DNA of 64,000 nucleotides, from positions 682,001 through 746,000 of the forward strand of contig CAKJVC010000191.1 of assembly GCA_918026815.1 (NCBI GenBank). Reading direction: 5' to 3'. A program made the position numbers and the translations under genes. This stretch comes from Chalara sp. BL73 (taxonomy: Eukaryota; Ascomycota; Leotiomycetes; Helotiales). The notes under the pieces were generated by a model. The model did not search any database. It had not been told where the DNA came from and saw only the letters and a list, made by a program, of their open reading frames with translations. This document shows positions 24,073-37,419 of this stretch, piece by piece (position 1 is the first letter of the stretch; each line of letters opens with the position of its first letter).

Positions 24073-26254
24073 CTATCCCTCAAACACCGAATGCTGCAGA
24101 TCCATGCCCCACTGGTCTTTCGCAATATAACGCATTTGCTTCTCGATATCATCCTCCATGCCATCTCCGAGCCCGAACCACTGACGGATCTTGCTTGTGT
24201 AGAAGACGACATCCGTGCTAAACATAACGAATTTGAATAAAAGATGTCGCCAGCCATTCATGAAGCGTTCGCCGAATGACAGATCGCGAGCGTCTACCAG
24301 GCTACGACTCGCCCAGGTCCCAGTCATCTTGATGCGGTTGACAGGACTGCCCAGGAACTGGTTGTTGCCTTGTACGATCCGCATATTGCGTCCGATGAAT
24401 AGGAGCTCGCGAGGGAAGTTTTCTTCTTCAGATAGAATCTCCCGAACGCCCTGGCGCATGCGCTCTTGCACCTCGTAATGCCGCTCCGCGGGGGTTTTGC
24501 CCTTGAGCTCACCGGTGATACGTTCCTTGGTGCTGTTGTCTCCGCCCTCGTAGGGCCGCATGAGCGTGGCGCTGGCGAAGAGGTCAGGTGCTTTAACGCC
24601 CCAGGCACTGGTGATTTCGCTTAGGGTTTTGTTGTCGAAGGTCATGATTGCTTTCCAAAACTGGCAGTACTGGTGGCGGAATTTCGGCGTCATGTTGATG
24701 TAGAGGCCGTGGTCGATGAGGACGAGCTCTGGCTCTCCGTTAGTTTTACGTCGGATGAATATATTACCTGGGTGAGGGCTGTCGAGGTTCAAAGTTAGCA
24801 TTGGTGTCATGAATAAATATGATATGGACGATCTTACTCGCAATGGACTACACCCCACAGGAACATTTGTGCCGAGAATAAGTCTACCATTGTGGTCATG
24901 ATTGATTTCAGCGAGAGTCCAAGTCCGCCTCTGCCATTAGGGCCACGCCATTCGTTCCGTTCAGGCTTGAGCAGACCTTCACCGCCTAGTGCAAGGTACT
25001 TTGGCGGAGGAAGAGGTGTGCCGTTTGCGCCTGGTGATGCTTTGCCTCTACCGCCACGCCATGGTGCAGTCAAGGCCTCCTTGTCGGTGAGACGAACGCC
25101 TTCAATCCACTCTGTAGTCATGATGCGTTTCGAGGAAAGGTCCCTATAAACTTTGGGAATGTAAACCCGGCCACGAAGACGAGGTTCACCGGCCACAAGT
25201 CTCTCCATAGTATCCGAGTTATTGGCTTCATTTACAAAGTCAGTCTCTAACATGAGACGCTCGGATATGTATGGAACGAGGCTGTAGAGTGGTAAATCAA
25301 ACCACCACGTGTGCACCCTCATCACAGTCCTAGCAAAGATAGGATGTTAGTAGGATTGCATAACACTTCTTCTGGGCAGACTTACTTAAATGCCCAGAGA
25401 TCCCAGCCTACCTGGGAAGCAATTTCGCGCTTCTGAACCTTTACAGCAACTTCTCTTCCATCCGCCAAACGAGCCCAGTGGACCTGCGCCACGGAAGCAG
25501 AAGCCCTGGCCTTCTTTTCCATGACGCCTTTCGAAGGATCCCCATTGAAGCTAATGCCAAAGACTTCCTCGGGGCTGCGCCCACCAAAATCCTCTCTTAT
25601 GACCTTCTCGACATCACTCCATGTATTTTGCGGTGCATCGTCAAACATCCTCGAGAACATCTTCTGGAACTCAGGCGGTAAGACAGCACTTTGCATAGCT
25701 ATCGCCTGCCCAATCTTTAGATATAGCCCTCCATTATGATGTAGAAGGTCGAATATACGAGTAGCGCTTCTTCTGTGCAGATCGTCGATACCACCACCAA
25801 GGAGAGGGTGCGGTCGGAAGTTGAGCTTGTAGTCTATTGCAATCACGATTCCAGTCCAAAACGTCCGCAAAGACCTCGTTATCGAGGAAGAATAGAGCTG
25901 TGTATCAACAAGGTAAAACGCCCCGCTAAATGCAGATATGTACAGGAGCCTTCGACCCCATTTGATTGTTCGCGGGTATAATCTCGCTGGTTTGGCTTTG
26001 CCTAGGGATTCTGGCGACGGAGGGGTGAAGGCTTGGTATCGCTGATTCTGTATCGCCCGGCGGACGATTTTGGAACCTCCATATCTTACAAATGATGTAA
26101 AGACTGTAGATGGCCTTGAGCGAAATGAGGTATGAATGGAGCGGCTCGAGAGTCGTTGAACTGAACGTGGTGCGACCTTTGGTAGAGGGTTGGGCGTAAA
26201 ACTACATTGCGTCTTGAGATTACGCAAGAGCAGTCCCGCAACAGGCAAGGACAT
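24073..26254 (-). CDS. Mitochondrial ABC1/UbiB (aarF-domain, ADCK1/Mcp2-like) kinase-like protein
   Basis: Three exons: 26254-25386, 25329-24838 and 24778-24073, giving 688 residues. The N-terminus is basic with RSIHTSF near residue 40, a typical mitochondrial presequence, and a membrane segment follows (LLYISAFSGAFYLVDT). ABC1 hallmarks are the KxGQ motif in GGLYLKIGQAIAMQS, the ATP-site lysine in EVAVKVQ, HCDPHPGNIF spanning the second splice junction, and LIDHGLY in place of the DFG motif. UbiB/ABC1 proteins support coenzyme Q and mitochondrial lipid homeostasis, and the ADCK1/Mcp2 branch sits in the inner membrane. A Gly/Pro-rich insertion lies between EWIEGVRL and the HCDPHP motif. It is otherwise complete. 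Confidence 0.92.
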
Positions 26255-29200
26255 ATCTTCAATGGATTCGGAGTGTTGATGCTAATCCATACCGCAACTG
26301 AGAAAAAAAAGGAACAGAGTGATGATGGCGTTTGAAGGATGCTGACATCGCCGTTATCGTTATCTCCTATCTTTTATCGCCGAACAGTCCAACGCCACCA
26401 CCATATACTCTAAGGGCTACTTAATATTTATAGACTCTCACATTGCCCGACATAGATGAGTGCTTATTCTTTTATTCAGAGTGAAAAGTGCTCTAGTGGA
26501 TCCTGTGCCATGAGTTTGGGAATAGGCGCATTCCATACATGGCCGTGCCTCAGATCATCTAGCAGAACCTTTCGTACTAGTCTGTCTCATCCTCCTAGAC
26601 CAGCATTCCATTTTTGTTTAAGTCCTGCAAAAGTAGTTCAAAGCCGGCATTAGCAGATATTAGCCATCCTTCGAACACTGCCATACTTGAAGATCCGACA
26701 GACAAGAAACCGTCTTTGGTCATTACGGCTTATGTCGAGTCGTTTGCTGGATGTCAACCTGCATGCAAAGCCTCTTGATTCGTCGTAGTAATACAACTTT
26801 TCTTCTGGAGAGAATCCCATTCATGGCTATTTCTATTCATATTAGGTAGCTTTCAATAAGAGAAAGAAAACTTCGATATAATGCCCGGATCAAACCCAGT
26901 ACGCGTCGTCACCCTGGGAGAATGCTCACAGGAGAATTTATGCCTTCTCTGGCCAAACATCATAGGTGAGTTGCAAAGCTTTGGTAAGGTAAACTGGTCA
27001 TCTGATAGAATCAAGGATATATCCTCATTCTGCTTACTATCGTTCTCTTTGGCAAGGATAGTGCGCGCTCACCGAGATATTCTTCATATCCATCCATCTT
27101 CTCTAGTTTAGCGCTTCATCTGTTCTGGCAGAGCAGTCCAATGACGCAGGCAGCGTCACCGCCAGACAGTCCACAGGTAACGACAACATTGGCGCTCGCA
27201 AGAACGAATCAAATAGACTCAGCCTGGCCAAGGCGAAATGCCATGGCAAGTGCGCCCATTATACTGGAGAAACAGACCATCAACATCCTGCAACTTGTAA
27301 ATGCTTCTAGATGGCGAGCAGAAGGCGATGCGAAGAGGAGAGGAGAGGAGAGGGGAGGGAAGGAGAGGCTTCGAATTACGAGGGAGAGTAGCTGAGCGGA
27401 TAGAAGGATGTACGAGCTGAAATATCACAAAATCAATACCGATATGCCCAGCCTAAGTCCAGACGACAAGCAAAATGCCAGAGAAGAGCCATAAGAGCCT
27501 TGCCTAAGATTCTACTCGAAGGTTCTGCTTCTGTTGGACCTCAGTGACCCAAATCAACACTGACGAAAGCCAGTCAGGGGTAAAAGGTCTCACGCGCTGG
27601 CCTTGGGTAAGAGGGAGGATGAGACATCGGACTGTCCCGCAATCATTTCCGGTTATAGAAGATTGAACCATGATTTGCATTCATAGAAAGGACATTGTGT
27701 CATTGTTCAATGGAAAATGCGGGGGGGAGGAAGAAACATTGCCCAGTGTCCTGTAGCCAATTGAAAGAGTCGCAATGGCGCTGTGCCGAAACAGTTTTGA
27801 AGACTACATGCAACTCCATGCCCATACAGTTGTGTTGAAGAGTTAAGTGATTGTGTCCCGGTAGAAACAATTCATCTCAGGTTATTTCGGACTCGGAAAA
27901 TGTTTCTTCATATCAAATATGACACAGCAGTAAAGCAAACGTGGGAATAGGCGAGATCTTCCGACGATGTGACATGAGATGTGCCAAAGAGCCCTAAACG
28001 AGATTAGGATTCCAGGGTTGAGGCTGGCAACTCTCTGATCAGACTTTCTTGTTAATCCTGCACAGTGTAATTTATCAAAAATGCAAGATAAGCCTCCAAT
28101 TTGACTCTACTTTGTACAGTATATTAAACCAGTGACCGGCAAAAACAAAACAAAACAAAACAAAAAAACAAAAAAAACAAATACGAGGGTTTGAGGGTTC
28201 GAGATGTTCGTTCCCAACGGTTTAATCAGCCATCGTCGCCACCAGCCGTCCCGAATCTGGATTCAGTCCAGTGGAGAGAGTACAGGTCTGGAAACATCAT
28301 CAACGCGTGGCTGAGCGGGAGCGTGTGGACAGTAGACCTACAGGGTTAGACACCAAGAACAAACCCACCAGCTTCAGGCGAATCAAATAATGTATTTTGT
28401 TCTCTGATGCATCAAATCTGACCAACCACAAGTCATCCATCTTTCGTCACCTCACTATACCTGTATGGTACCTGTGCCTGTATCTACTAGCTCCCCTCTT
28501 CCAACTTTCCCCCCTCTGGCCCTCTTTGCCTCTCATGATGACGATGGCGAGATCTTGTCAATAAACCACTGAACTACAGTTGCTGGTCGACGTCCCTTCT
28601 CAAACACAGGCTATACGGCTTGAACTCAAAGGCTGGGGGAGGAATTAAGTTTTGCCCCCCAGAAACCTGGCATCTGTCTGTCTGCATTGATTATTATTAG
28701 CTGCATGCTGGCTGTCTGTTCTCTCACCCTCTTCCCAAATGCAAGCCCGTATCGAAAACTATCAACGACCCAAATAAAAAACGCCTTGCTTCTTCCAAAG
28801 GAAGATCCCGCATCCGTAATCCCACCGTACACTATCTTTACCCTGCCTTACAGTATAGCCAGCTATCGCGGAGGGGTTCAATTGGAAGGGTCGTACCCAG
28901 ATTAGTATTAGCCTGTAGCAACCATTCCCCCCGTCCATTCGAGAAGCATACCCATACCAATACTGTACCATACCATACCTTACCACATCCTGCCCCCCTC
29001 CCCCCCAGCACCTCCAATTATCCCTGTTGTCCTCGCATAATTGTCCCCCATCCCTTCCTGCCAACTTCAACTTCGAACGTCCTAGTTCAACCACAATCGT
29101 TACACTCGTCGTCGTCGTCGTCGTCGTCGCGGGAATAATTGGCAGTGAGCGAGTGCTGGCATCAATTAATCAATGCGGTCGCGGAAGAACATCGGTCACA

Positions 29201-29344
29201 GTCATAAATGCAGCATCCAATTTGATACACTTCCAACCCTTTTCGTCGTCGCATCGCGAGGCGCTACACCACACCCAGAGGCCGCGTCTTGAACGACGCT
29301 GGCACGTTCAATCATTTCCACATCGCAGGCTTCGATAATTCAAA
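26255..29344. other. Three-kilobase intergenic region, simple repeats only
   Basis: No gene is supported. A small ORF starts at 26881 and meets a GTGAGT at 26965, and another lies at 27141-27395; neither shows a family. Simple repeats: (GAGAG)n at about 27333-27365, an A-rich CAAAA array at 28141-28182, and (GTC)n at about 29107-29128. The last 400 bp is the CT-rich promoter and leader of the PalI gene. Confidence 0.45.
28141..28182. repeat. CAAAA simple repeat
   Basis: A 42-bp A-rich run of CAAAA-type units. Confidence 0.8.
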
Positions 29345-31567
29345 ATGCTGAGACCGGCAACGCCGCTCACGATTCTGCTGTTCGCGGCGTTCGTGCTGCT
29401 GATTCTATCGGTTATCTCGACGCCAGTTGTCAAACAGATACCCCTGGCTTCATATGGAGGAGTTGATTTTGGCGTATTTGGCTTCTGTCAAAGCACTGGT
29501 TGCAGCCCGTTCGAGGTTGGATACGATACATGTGAGCATGATTGAGGAATCTCTATATTGTATCTTCATGGCTAATTGTTATGGGCAGCCAAGCTGTTCA
29601 ATGCTGAACAAACCGCCAGCTTCGATCTCCCCGTTTCGGTCAGGTCTACATTGTCATATATTCTGATTGTGCATCCTGTGGCTGCTTTCTTCACCCTCGT
29701 AATGACGGTTCTTGCTGGATCCGCACACACCCACAAAGCATCTCATTCTCCTCGATTTTTACTGGGCATATTTATCTTGAGCCTAATAACTCTAATTCTT
29801 TCGCTCCTGGCGTTTCTCATCGATGTCCTCCTCTTCGTGCCTCACATGGCTTGGGGGTCCTACCTGGTTCTAGCAGCAACTGTTCTTATTATCGCAAGCA
29901 GTATTGTATCATGCGCAATGCGTCGGACTCTGGTTGGCCGCAAGGCTCGCAAGCGTCGTATTGCTGAGAATGCCGAAATGAATGGGGAAAACTATTATGC
30001 TCGCCAGGGTGCAGAACCAACAGCCCCTGCTGTTAACAATACCATGGCAATTACTACGGAGGAGAAGCCATCGTTTGCTACATTCGATTCTGCAAAGAAG
30101 GATGAGGAAAGAACTAGTGATGAGCGTATACCTTTGACAGCACGCACGCCCACGGGAACCTCACCTAGTAATATGACTGTGGGCATGGCAGGGGGACCGA
30201 ATGAGAGATATGGAGGGCCTAACCCGCCTAGAGATCAATATGGCAACCCCATAACTTCAAGCGCTTTTACGAACCGCAGCCGAGACCCCTCAGCTGATCC
30301 ATCTCTCAATCGCCAATACTCAGACAATTCGATGAGTTCAAGGGGAGGGAGGGGGATGCCTTATAGAGGAAGAGGCGGATATGGGCCTCCAAATGGAAGA
30401 GGAGGCTACGGACCTCCACCGGGCGGACGAGGAGGATACAGGGGAGGTTATGGAGGGCCTAACTCTCGAGGTGGATATGGCCCTCCAGGACCAAGTCGTG
30501 GTCCTCCAGATGGGATGATGTCTGGCGCAATGGGAGGTATGGCTGCTGGAGCAATGATGAGAGGAGGCAGAGGCGGACCCCCACCACCAGGATACGGGCG
30601 TGGCGGGTACAATGATAGAGCGATGTCTCCTTATGGCCGCGGACCTCCATCGGAAGATATGTACAACAGAGATACATCTCCACGGCCACCACCAGTGGGC
30701 GAGTATGCAGCATACAGCGCCAGTGACCGTCGAAGCTCCCTTCCAAGAGCTGAGTCACCTCCGCCATTACCAGGTATTGATTCACCAGGGCCTGTCGGTC
30801 AAGCTATTGAGATGGACGCCAATACAGGAAGCCCTTCAAAAGCCCCGCAGGGATTTGGCCAGTTTGGACCATTACGGGACAGCGATGGTGATGTGGCCGG
30901 AATGGTTGGGTTGCAGCAACAGCGACAAAACCTTGCAGAGAACCGGGACACGTACGTAAGTGATGGGAGCAGATACAGCTCGGATGTTGCCTATGTCCCA
31001 CCGCGCCAGCAATGGACGACCGACGGTGGAAGATCTTCCCCATTAAACCCATCTGCTCAGGCTCCACCCGCTGAACTTCCAACTACCGCCGGGCCTGCTC
31101 ACAAAAGAATCGATTCTGGTGACAACTATTATGAAGATGTTGATCCACGATTTGCAGAGCAGCCCTCAAGCCATCCTTCAATGATGCCTGCAGCTTTAGC
31201 TCCAGATTATGCCAAAAATGGGCCAAGTGGCGGCCTACGCATACAACCGGGAGGACTGGATGGAAACAACTCTTATGAAGATATCCAATCTGGATCTCGG
31301 AGCCCGGCGGAATCGGAGCGGTCGAATTTCACTTCAGTTAGCCAGCGAGGCATAAATCCTAGATGGAATCCTGGACAGCCTTATGCACCTATGCCCCAAA
31401 GACGACCAGCGCCACAGAGGGACGACATTCTTTTGAACTCAAATCCAGATTTCCAGTTACCTAGCGGCCGAGGAGGTCGAGGCGGTGGACGAGGTGGCCG
31501 GATGCCCGGTCAGATTCCTGGGGGAGGTATGATTCCAGGCAGTGCATACCCGACTGGAGCTCTATGA
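29345..31567 (+). CDS. palI: pH-response regulator PalI/Rim9
   Basis: Two exons, 29345-29531 and 29589-31567, giving 721 residues. The N-terminal 180 residues are the conserved PalI/Rim9 membrane part: an uncleaved first span (TILLFAAFVLLILSVIS), an extracellular loop containing GFCQSTGCSPFEVGYD, then three more spans between residues about 80 and 170, ending in a basic stop-transfer stretch (RKARKRR). PalI helps the PalH sensor at the plasma membrane signal alkaline pH to PacC/Rim101. The remaining 500 residues are a disordered cytosolic tail with RGG/GRGGYG repeats (about residues 240-330) and a second GRGG cluster before the C-terminus, as in other filamentous fungi. The start is fixed by the conserved MLRPATPLT. 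Confidence 0.93.
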
Positions 31568-33716
31568 TACGATTCGAACAACGATACTTACAATCTTTAC
31601 CAAAACCACCTTTAACCTCTGTTTTTCCTTCATCCTCGATATCAAATCAGGATCCCGATCGACTCGTATAAATAATAGCAGGCTTTTCTTGAATGATATA
31701 GATCCTCTAGGGCAAATGCGAAGGCGTTTCGGCAATGGATTTATGCACATCACAATATCGATCCGATCAGATGTGCAGGGCTTTCGAATGGCCCTTTTAC
31801 TTTGTTTACGTATGTACATATGGCATGGTCCGATATGGCTCCAACTTGGGCATCTTTTCTTTATCTACGTTGCATGTATGAGATGCAGCGAATGGTCATC
31901 TCGCTCTGGAAACACCAAATCTACCCATTTATAGGTCTTTACTTGAGGTGTAGCCTTGGAGGGCTGGGGATGATGCGTAGGAAATGCAGGTTCTGCTGAT
32001 TAAAGGGGGAAGCAGGCGGACAGTAGCTCGATGAAGCTACTTTGGCAGTGCTGTCTTTTGGCCGAATCCAACATATAGCTAGGAAACCAAGACATGTTGA
32101 GCCCGATATTTCCTGACTTTAGGAATTCGTGAATTCTTTATCCCAATTGCCTAACTACTTGTGCTTTGCCCTTTTTTTTTCCCTTCCCCCCCTCAAGAGG
32201 CAAGAAAATTCCGACCAGTCGCGAAAAAGTACTGTTATGGGGTCTGAAGGATAACGATCCGTCTTATGGGATCACAAATTGCTTACCCCGCCGCGCCGCT
32301 CCGTAACTGTTACCCCAATGCCCGTCCTAGGGTATCATGGTGTGATCAGCCCAAAACAACGTGTCTTCTCCGCGTGTCCAACGGTGAAGGGAGGGGATTC
32401 GTTTTGTTTTTATATATAAATATTTTCCTCTTGTGAACCGTTGCTGTCGCACAACCACTGGCTTTGCAAGGAGAGATTGCCGCATGCGGCTTGGTGTGTT
32501 CCCCACAAATCGACTAAAATGGTGATTGTATGGAGAATGATGAAGGCCCCTGAAATCTGAGGACACCAGCAAAAAGGATTCGATAGTTTCTGTTCGCTTA
32601 CTGTACAAAAAGAGTTTCCAGCTGGGAGCAGACGATCTGGACTTGGTTAGTTCTAGAGGAAGACGAACCACCGTTACTGGTTTTGGCTGCGGCATTGTGT
32701 CATGAGATGCGTAAAAGGAGGGGCAAGCCTATATATATATATATTCATATACAGATATAGAGAGAGCAGCGATCATATGGAGGATATGATGATGATGTGT
32801 CCTGGGTAAGAAACAAGGCCTCCATATGCATTTATGATGGCAAATTGAACCAGGGCATTTTCCCCTGAAATCCTGAAGCTGAAACGATCGAATTAATGCC
32901 CCGAAGGCCTGGCCCTAGGGAGTCATCCATTGGCTGCCACCCAAAACCAAATACCGGCCCTATCGTTCATACAGGGGCTCTCTCTAAGTAAAAAAAAAAA
33001 AAAAGCTCACTCGCTCACACCTCACGCCTGCCAACACCCCATACCTCTACGCCCCCCCTGAGACCTGCAGCAAAAGATTCCTCCCCAATTGCCAACTTTT
33101 GGTGGTCTGCCAGCAGATTCACTGTTGGAGAGCATTTTCACTTCTTCTTTTCTATATACTCTCTCCTCCCATTCATCAAAAAAAAAAAACAATTGGAGGT
33201 CGACCTCTCCATTACATCCCCTCTTAATTGTCGGGAATCTCGTTTACTCTTCGTCTTTGATATCGATCTGAACACCCACCCCCTTTCGGCTGAGGACCGA
33301 GGGACATTTGATACATTTCGCCCATCTTTTTACCTTGTCAAGCAAAGCCTACAGCTGCAAAAAGCGGATCAAACCATCTGCGCGCGATCAGTGGTAGAAT
33401 TCTCAAAGACGCTCCTTACTCCATCACAGATACGCGCTTCGCAATCAATCCATCTGCGAATCAATCGTCCATCACGTAGCGCGCTTACTGCCACCACCCT
33501 CGCGTCGTGCACCTCTTTCGTTTGACCAGCTCTTGTCTGCATCACCGTGGCCGTGATTCACCTTCAATTACGAAATACAAACGATCCCGCGATCCCTCGA
33601 AACCCATAATCAGAAGCTGTTTCGAGATATTTTGGGGGGAAATTCAGGTAATTCGAACACGAGAAGAATAAGCAAGACCCTGTCAATCTGCGACAAATTC
33701 GTATCCAATCATCATC
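31568..33716. other. Intergenic, long pyrimidine-rich leader of the septin gene
   Basis: No supported ORF. It holds a T9 run near 32171, a (TA)n tract at about 32731-32744 and an A14 run at about 32991-33004. Downstream of about 33005 it becomes CT-rich and probably serves as promoter and 5' leader. Confidence 0.45.
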
Positions 33717-35465
33717 ATGGTGTCTTCTAGTAGACCGCGAACGCCGTCAGCAGGCAATAGCCCATCGTTACCGTCCGACAAGCTGGCGGCAATACCAGAG
33801 ACCGGAAAGCAGCATCCTCCACGTCGTTCGTCTCTCGGAATGTTGCTCAAACGTTCAAAGTCAACCGAGCTCAATCCGCGAGGAAGCAAGAAGGAAAGAG
33901 CAGCTTGGGCGAAAGAGCAAGAAGAAAGAGCACGTCGTGAAGCTGCTGCCATTCCGAAATCCCCTCCTCGACTTCCCGATCTCTACAACGGCGCTGCTCC
34001 TCCACAACTCCCATATTCTAGCGGCGAAGATAGACCCGATTCTGTAGCGATCATATCCGGCAAAGGCGGAAACTATCAGGGTCGTCCATCATACGAACCG
34101 GCACAGGCTCCAAATATGGCCGCAATCCCAATTCCTCCCATTCCAAATGGGTTCCGTGGTGGAGAATGGGTTGATCCGTACGCTCGGACTGAGAGTATGA
34201 CACATAGAGGACGTTATAGCTATGCCAGCAGCGCAGTCAGCACCATCAACAGTCCCCGGAGAGTGCGAAGACGGAAGGATCCAACTCCATTCAAGTAAGC
34301 TCACCACTTGTCAGAATGAACTTTTACTAACATTATTAGTATCCTCATCATAGGTACCCGCTCTTCTGGAAAGACCTCCTTCCTCGAATTCCTCAAGACC
34401 TCTCTGGCTCTTCCTCCAAAGAAACGAGGCGCGCGTCCCACTGAGTTGGTGGAGGATATCTTTGCTCCGCAACATCCGAAGAGTGGCAATTTTGAGTCGC
34501 ATTACCTCGAGACAGAAATTGACGGAGAGCGCATTGGTCTGACTTTGTGGGATTCGGAAGGACTGGAGAAGAATGCCGTGGATCTGCAGCTTCGGGAGAT
34601 GACATCGTTCTTAGAAAGCAAGTTCGAAGAAACATTCACCGAGGAGATGAAGGTTATCAGAGCGCCTGGTGTTCAGGATACCCATATCCACTGTGCATTC
34701 CTCATTCTGGATCCAGTCCGTCTCGATCAGAATCTAGCCACCGCGAAGAAGTTGCAATCGAATGGTAACGGCACAAATGGTAAATATTCGTCCGCGCCTC
34801 GTATACTTGGCAGTCTGGACGAGGATCTTGATTTGCAGGTTCTTCGTGGACTGCAAGGAATGACAACCGTTGTACCTGTTATTTCAAAGGCGGACACGAT
34901 TACTACTGCTCATATGCAATATCTGAAGCAAACTGTTTGGGACAGCTTACGTCAAGCAAATCTTGATCCTTTGGAAGCACTCGGACTAGATGACTTCGAG
35001 CCAGATATCCCAAAAAATGCTAATCGTATTGATGAGGGAGAAGAAGAAGAGGAGAATTCCAGCGGAAACAACTCGGCCGATGACCTCCCAATCCAAACTC
35101 CAACGCCAGAACAGACATCAGAACAAAATGCATCTCCTAGGTCGAATCGCCTCTCCTCATCTGGTTCAGTCCGTCGTCACAAACGTGTTCCTTCAGCCGA
35201 TGAAAGCCAGTCGGGCGAGTTGCCATATTTTCCCCTTTCCGTCATTAGCCCTGATATTTACGAACCTGGAGTCATTGGTCGGAAATTCCCCTGGGGATTT
35301 GCTGATCCTATGAACGAGGAGCATTGCGATTTTGTGCGTTTGAAGGAGGCAGTCTTCAGCGAATGGCGCGGGGAGCTCAGAGAGGCCAGCAGAGAATTAT
35401 GGTACGAAGGCTGGCGTACGAGCCGTCTCAAGCACCGCGAGACCAAGCCTATACCTCGGCGATAA
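33717..35465 (+). CDS. aspE: Septin, AspE-like (group 5)
   Basis: Two exons, 33717-34294 and 34340-35465, giving 567 residues. A 190-residue disordered N-terminus precedes a septin GTPase domain: P-loop GTRSSGKT (spliced right after TPFN), switch-II region LWDSEGLEKN, and G4 motif ISKAD. The septin-unique end is seen as GRKFPWGFADPMNEEHCDF. The G3 site reads WDSEG rather than the DTPG of most septins, and a Ser/Glu-rich insertion (about residues 415-465) splits the domain. Both fit the divergent group-5 septins that I know from filamentous fungi (Aspergillus nidulans AspE). No C-terminal coiled coil is present, as expected for this group. Its role would be filament assembly and morphogenesis; GTP hydrolysis may be weak. 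Confidence 0.87.
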
Positions 35466-36171
35466 ACAATCAAGTCAGCAATTTCCTTTCTATGAGCGAA
35501 GAATTTCCTTCTGGAGACACAAAAATTGGCGGTTTAATTTCGGCTTGTTTTTTGCTCGTCTTTCATCACGTTGCGCATTTGTGTTTCCGGATTCCGCTAT
35601 CATACCCCTTACTTCGATCATGTCGTACCATCACCACGTCATTATTTTCGGTTTATGGCGTATCAAGTTTAGAATTTCCTCTTCGCCAGAACCTCCTTTT
35701 CATTCCTATGAGCTTTTCTTCTTGCGCTGGACGCGCGGTATGTGGGGGTTGTACCATTCACAGATTTAGGGGTTCAAGATTGATGATGGAATTGAGATTG
35801 GTGGTTGTTATACGAGTGGAGGGATGCGAGGGAGGAAGGGGTAGTTTAGAAGGGGATGTGTTTGTATGTCTTATTGAGTGTGTTGATGGAGATATAGGTG
35901 CAGATATGATACCTGACCCTCAAACCGCAGAGCATACCCAGTTTTTGCTTTAGATCACCAGTGAATGTTTCATTCTGACAATCTCTGCTCACGTTCCTGG
36001 TATAGTTTCCTAAGCAGATCTCCCAGCTTTCTGTCCCTCCTTCCCACATGACTACTTTACAAACTAATATACCTCTCCGCCAAAAGCATCTATCCCCTTC
36101 ATCCTATCTTCATAGTCCCAACCCCATTCAGGTACCCAGCCTCATCCCTCGCAACAGCATCAACCCAAACA
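35466..36171. other. Septin 3' region and spacer
   Basis: No gene is seen. It becomes Pro/Ser-codon-like and CA-rich towards 36.2 kb, where the GC-rich island starts. Confidence 0.35.
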
Positions 36172-37419
36172 TCATATCGCAGCGCACAACCTCGCCACCT
36201 CAACCACGATCAGGATCCCCATCGCCAGCCAAACAACCCCCCAAACCGCGGACCCCTCCCGCTCGCGCTCCTCTGATCCGGTGCGACCCGTCCGCGGTGG
36301 TCCCCACGGAGCCAGTGGATCCGATGACGGCGACGACGATGACGAGGACGGGCTAGGCGCTCGAAACGTATTCTGCGGCTGCGCGCTCGTTGCCTCGAGC
36401 GCGGTTCTGCGACGGGGTTCGTCTAGTGACGATGATGAGGAGGAGGAAGCGGTGTACCGGTTCCGGGAACGGGGCTCCGTTCGGGGGTCCCATCTTGCGT
36501 CGGGGTCTGGGGCGCGGGGGCGGTGGGTTCCGGGGCCGGGCGAGGCGTCTCTTTCTGTGCGGTGGGTTGGCGGTGGGCTTTCCGTGGTGGGCTGGCGCCG
36601 CGGTTGGTGTCCCCCTGTGGGCGGCTCGTGTGAGGCGCCTGGTTGGCCTCGCCGTGTGCGGCCTTTGCGTTTCTGGGCGGGCGTGAGGTCCAGAAGGGGA
36701 TCTGGGGGTAGGGAGGCGTCGGCGGGCTCTGGTCGCTCCGTGGGTTTTCGGTGTTGGGGCGTGGAGCTGGCGGCCTTTCCTGTTGCTTGCTCGGCGGCTG
36801 GGAGGAGGCGGCTGGGTGTGCCGGGCTTGAGGGGCCTTGCTGTTCCTCGATTCCTGGTTCCTCCTTTGCGCCTTGCGCGTCGGCTTCTTCGACGGCCTGA
36901 ACGTTCGTGGATGGAGCGGGTGGGCGCGGTGTCCTTGAGCCTGGCGAACCGCGTGCCGCCGCTCTCTCGGAAGATGTCGCCTCCTCCTCGTTCTCTGACC
37001 CACGGCGTGGGTGCGTCGCCTGAGATGGGCGATCTGGCGGGTGACGATCCTGACGCCTATTTTCGCGCCAAGGTCGAACGGAAGCAGGAGGCGCTTCCGA
37101 GGCAGGACGACACTCCGGGCACCGGCCCTTGAGCGCCCATTCCAGCTTCGCGGTCCTTCTGGAGGAGCATCCGGGCGACGAGGCGCAGGCCACGGTCTGC
37201 GAGAAGAGCGCGTGTCTTGGGGTTTTGGCGCAGCAGGCGTGCGAGACGCTGAAGAGGATGCTGCACATTTTTCGTATATACCCTCAATCCTGGATTCTGG
37301 ATCGGGCTGATGGTTTGGTGAGAAAAGCAGATGACATGTGTGCTTGCATTTGGTTCTTTGTGGTGTTCCCTGGCTAGATTAGGTGCCTTTGGGAAGGTTA
37401 AAGACGGTGGGGTGGACAA
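36172..37419 (-). CDS. Probable low-complexity protein with C-terminal membrane segment
   Basis: All six frames are nearly open here because the DNA is very GC-rich, so the frame must be judged on content. One minus frame ending at 36172 reads like a natural protein. It has a Ser run in RYTASSSSSSLDEP, then FRAPSPSSSSSPSSDPLAP, and closes with a hydrophobic WGVVWLAMGILIVVEVARL just before the stop, which looks like a tail anchor. Further upstream in the same frame is the helical RLARLLRQNPKTRALLADRG segment, but a TAG at 37057 separates the two. The gene therefore needs an unplaced intron or is broken. The start is uncertain. No family is recognised. A GGTAAGA at about 37510-37516 (minus sense) might be a leader-intron donor. 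Confidence 0.35.

Noticed and set aside
26881..27395. Small two-exon gene
   Set aside because: A GTGAGT donor is present, but the joined peptide shows no family, signal peptide or conserved feature.
36281..37132. Plus-strand ORF of 283 codons in the GC-rich island
   Set aside because: Composition (Arg/Gly/Trp-rich, no domain) is what the antisense of a Pro/Ser-rich frame gives; the minus frame is more protein-like.
36423..37268. Another minus-strand ORF of 281 codons in the same island
   Set aside because: Pro/Arg/Gln-rich throughout with no membrane or helical segment; probably a frame shadow.
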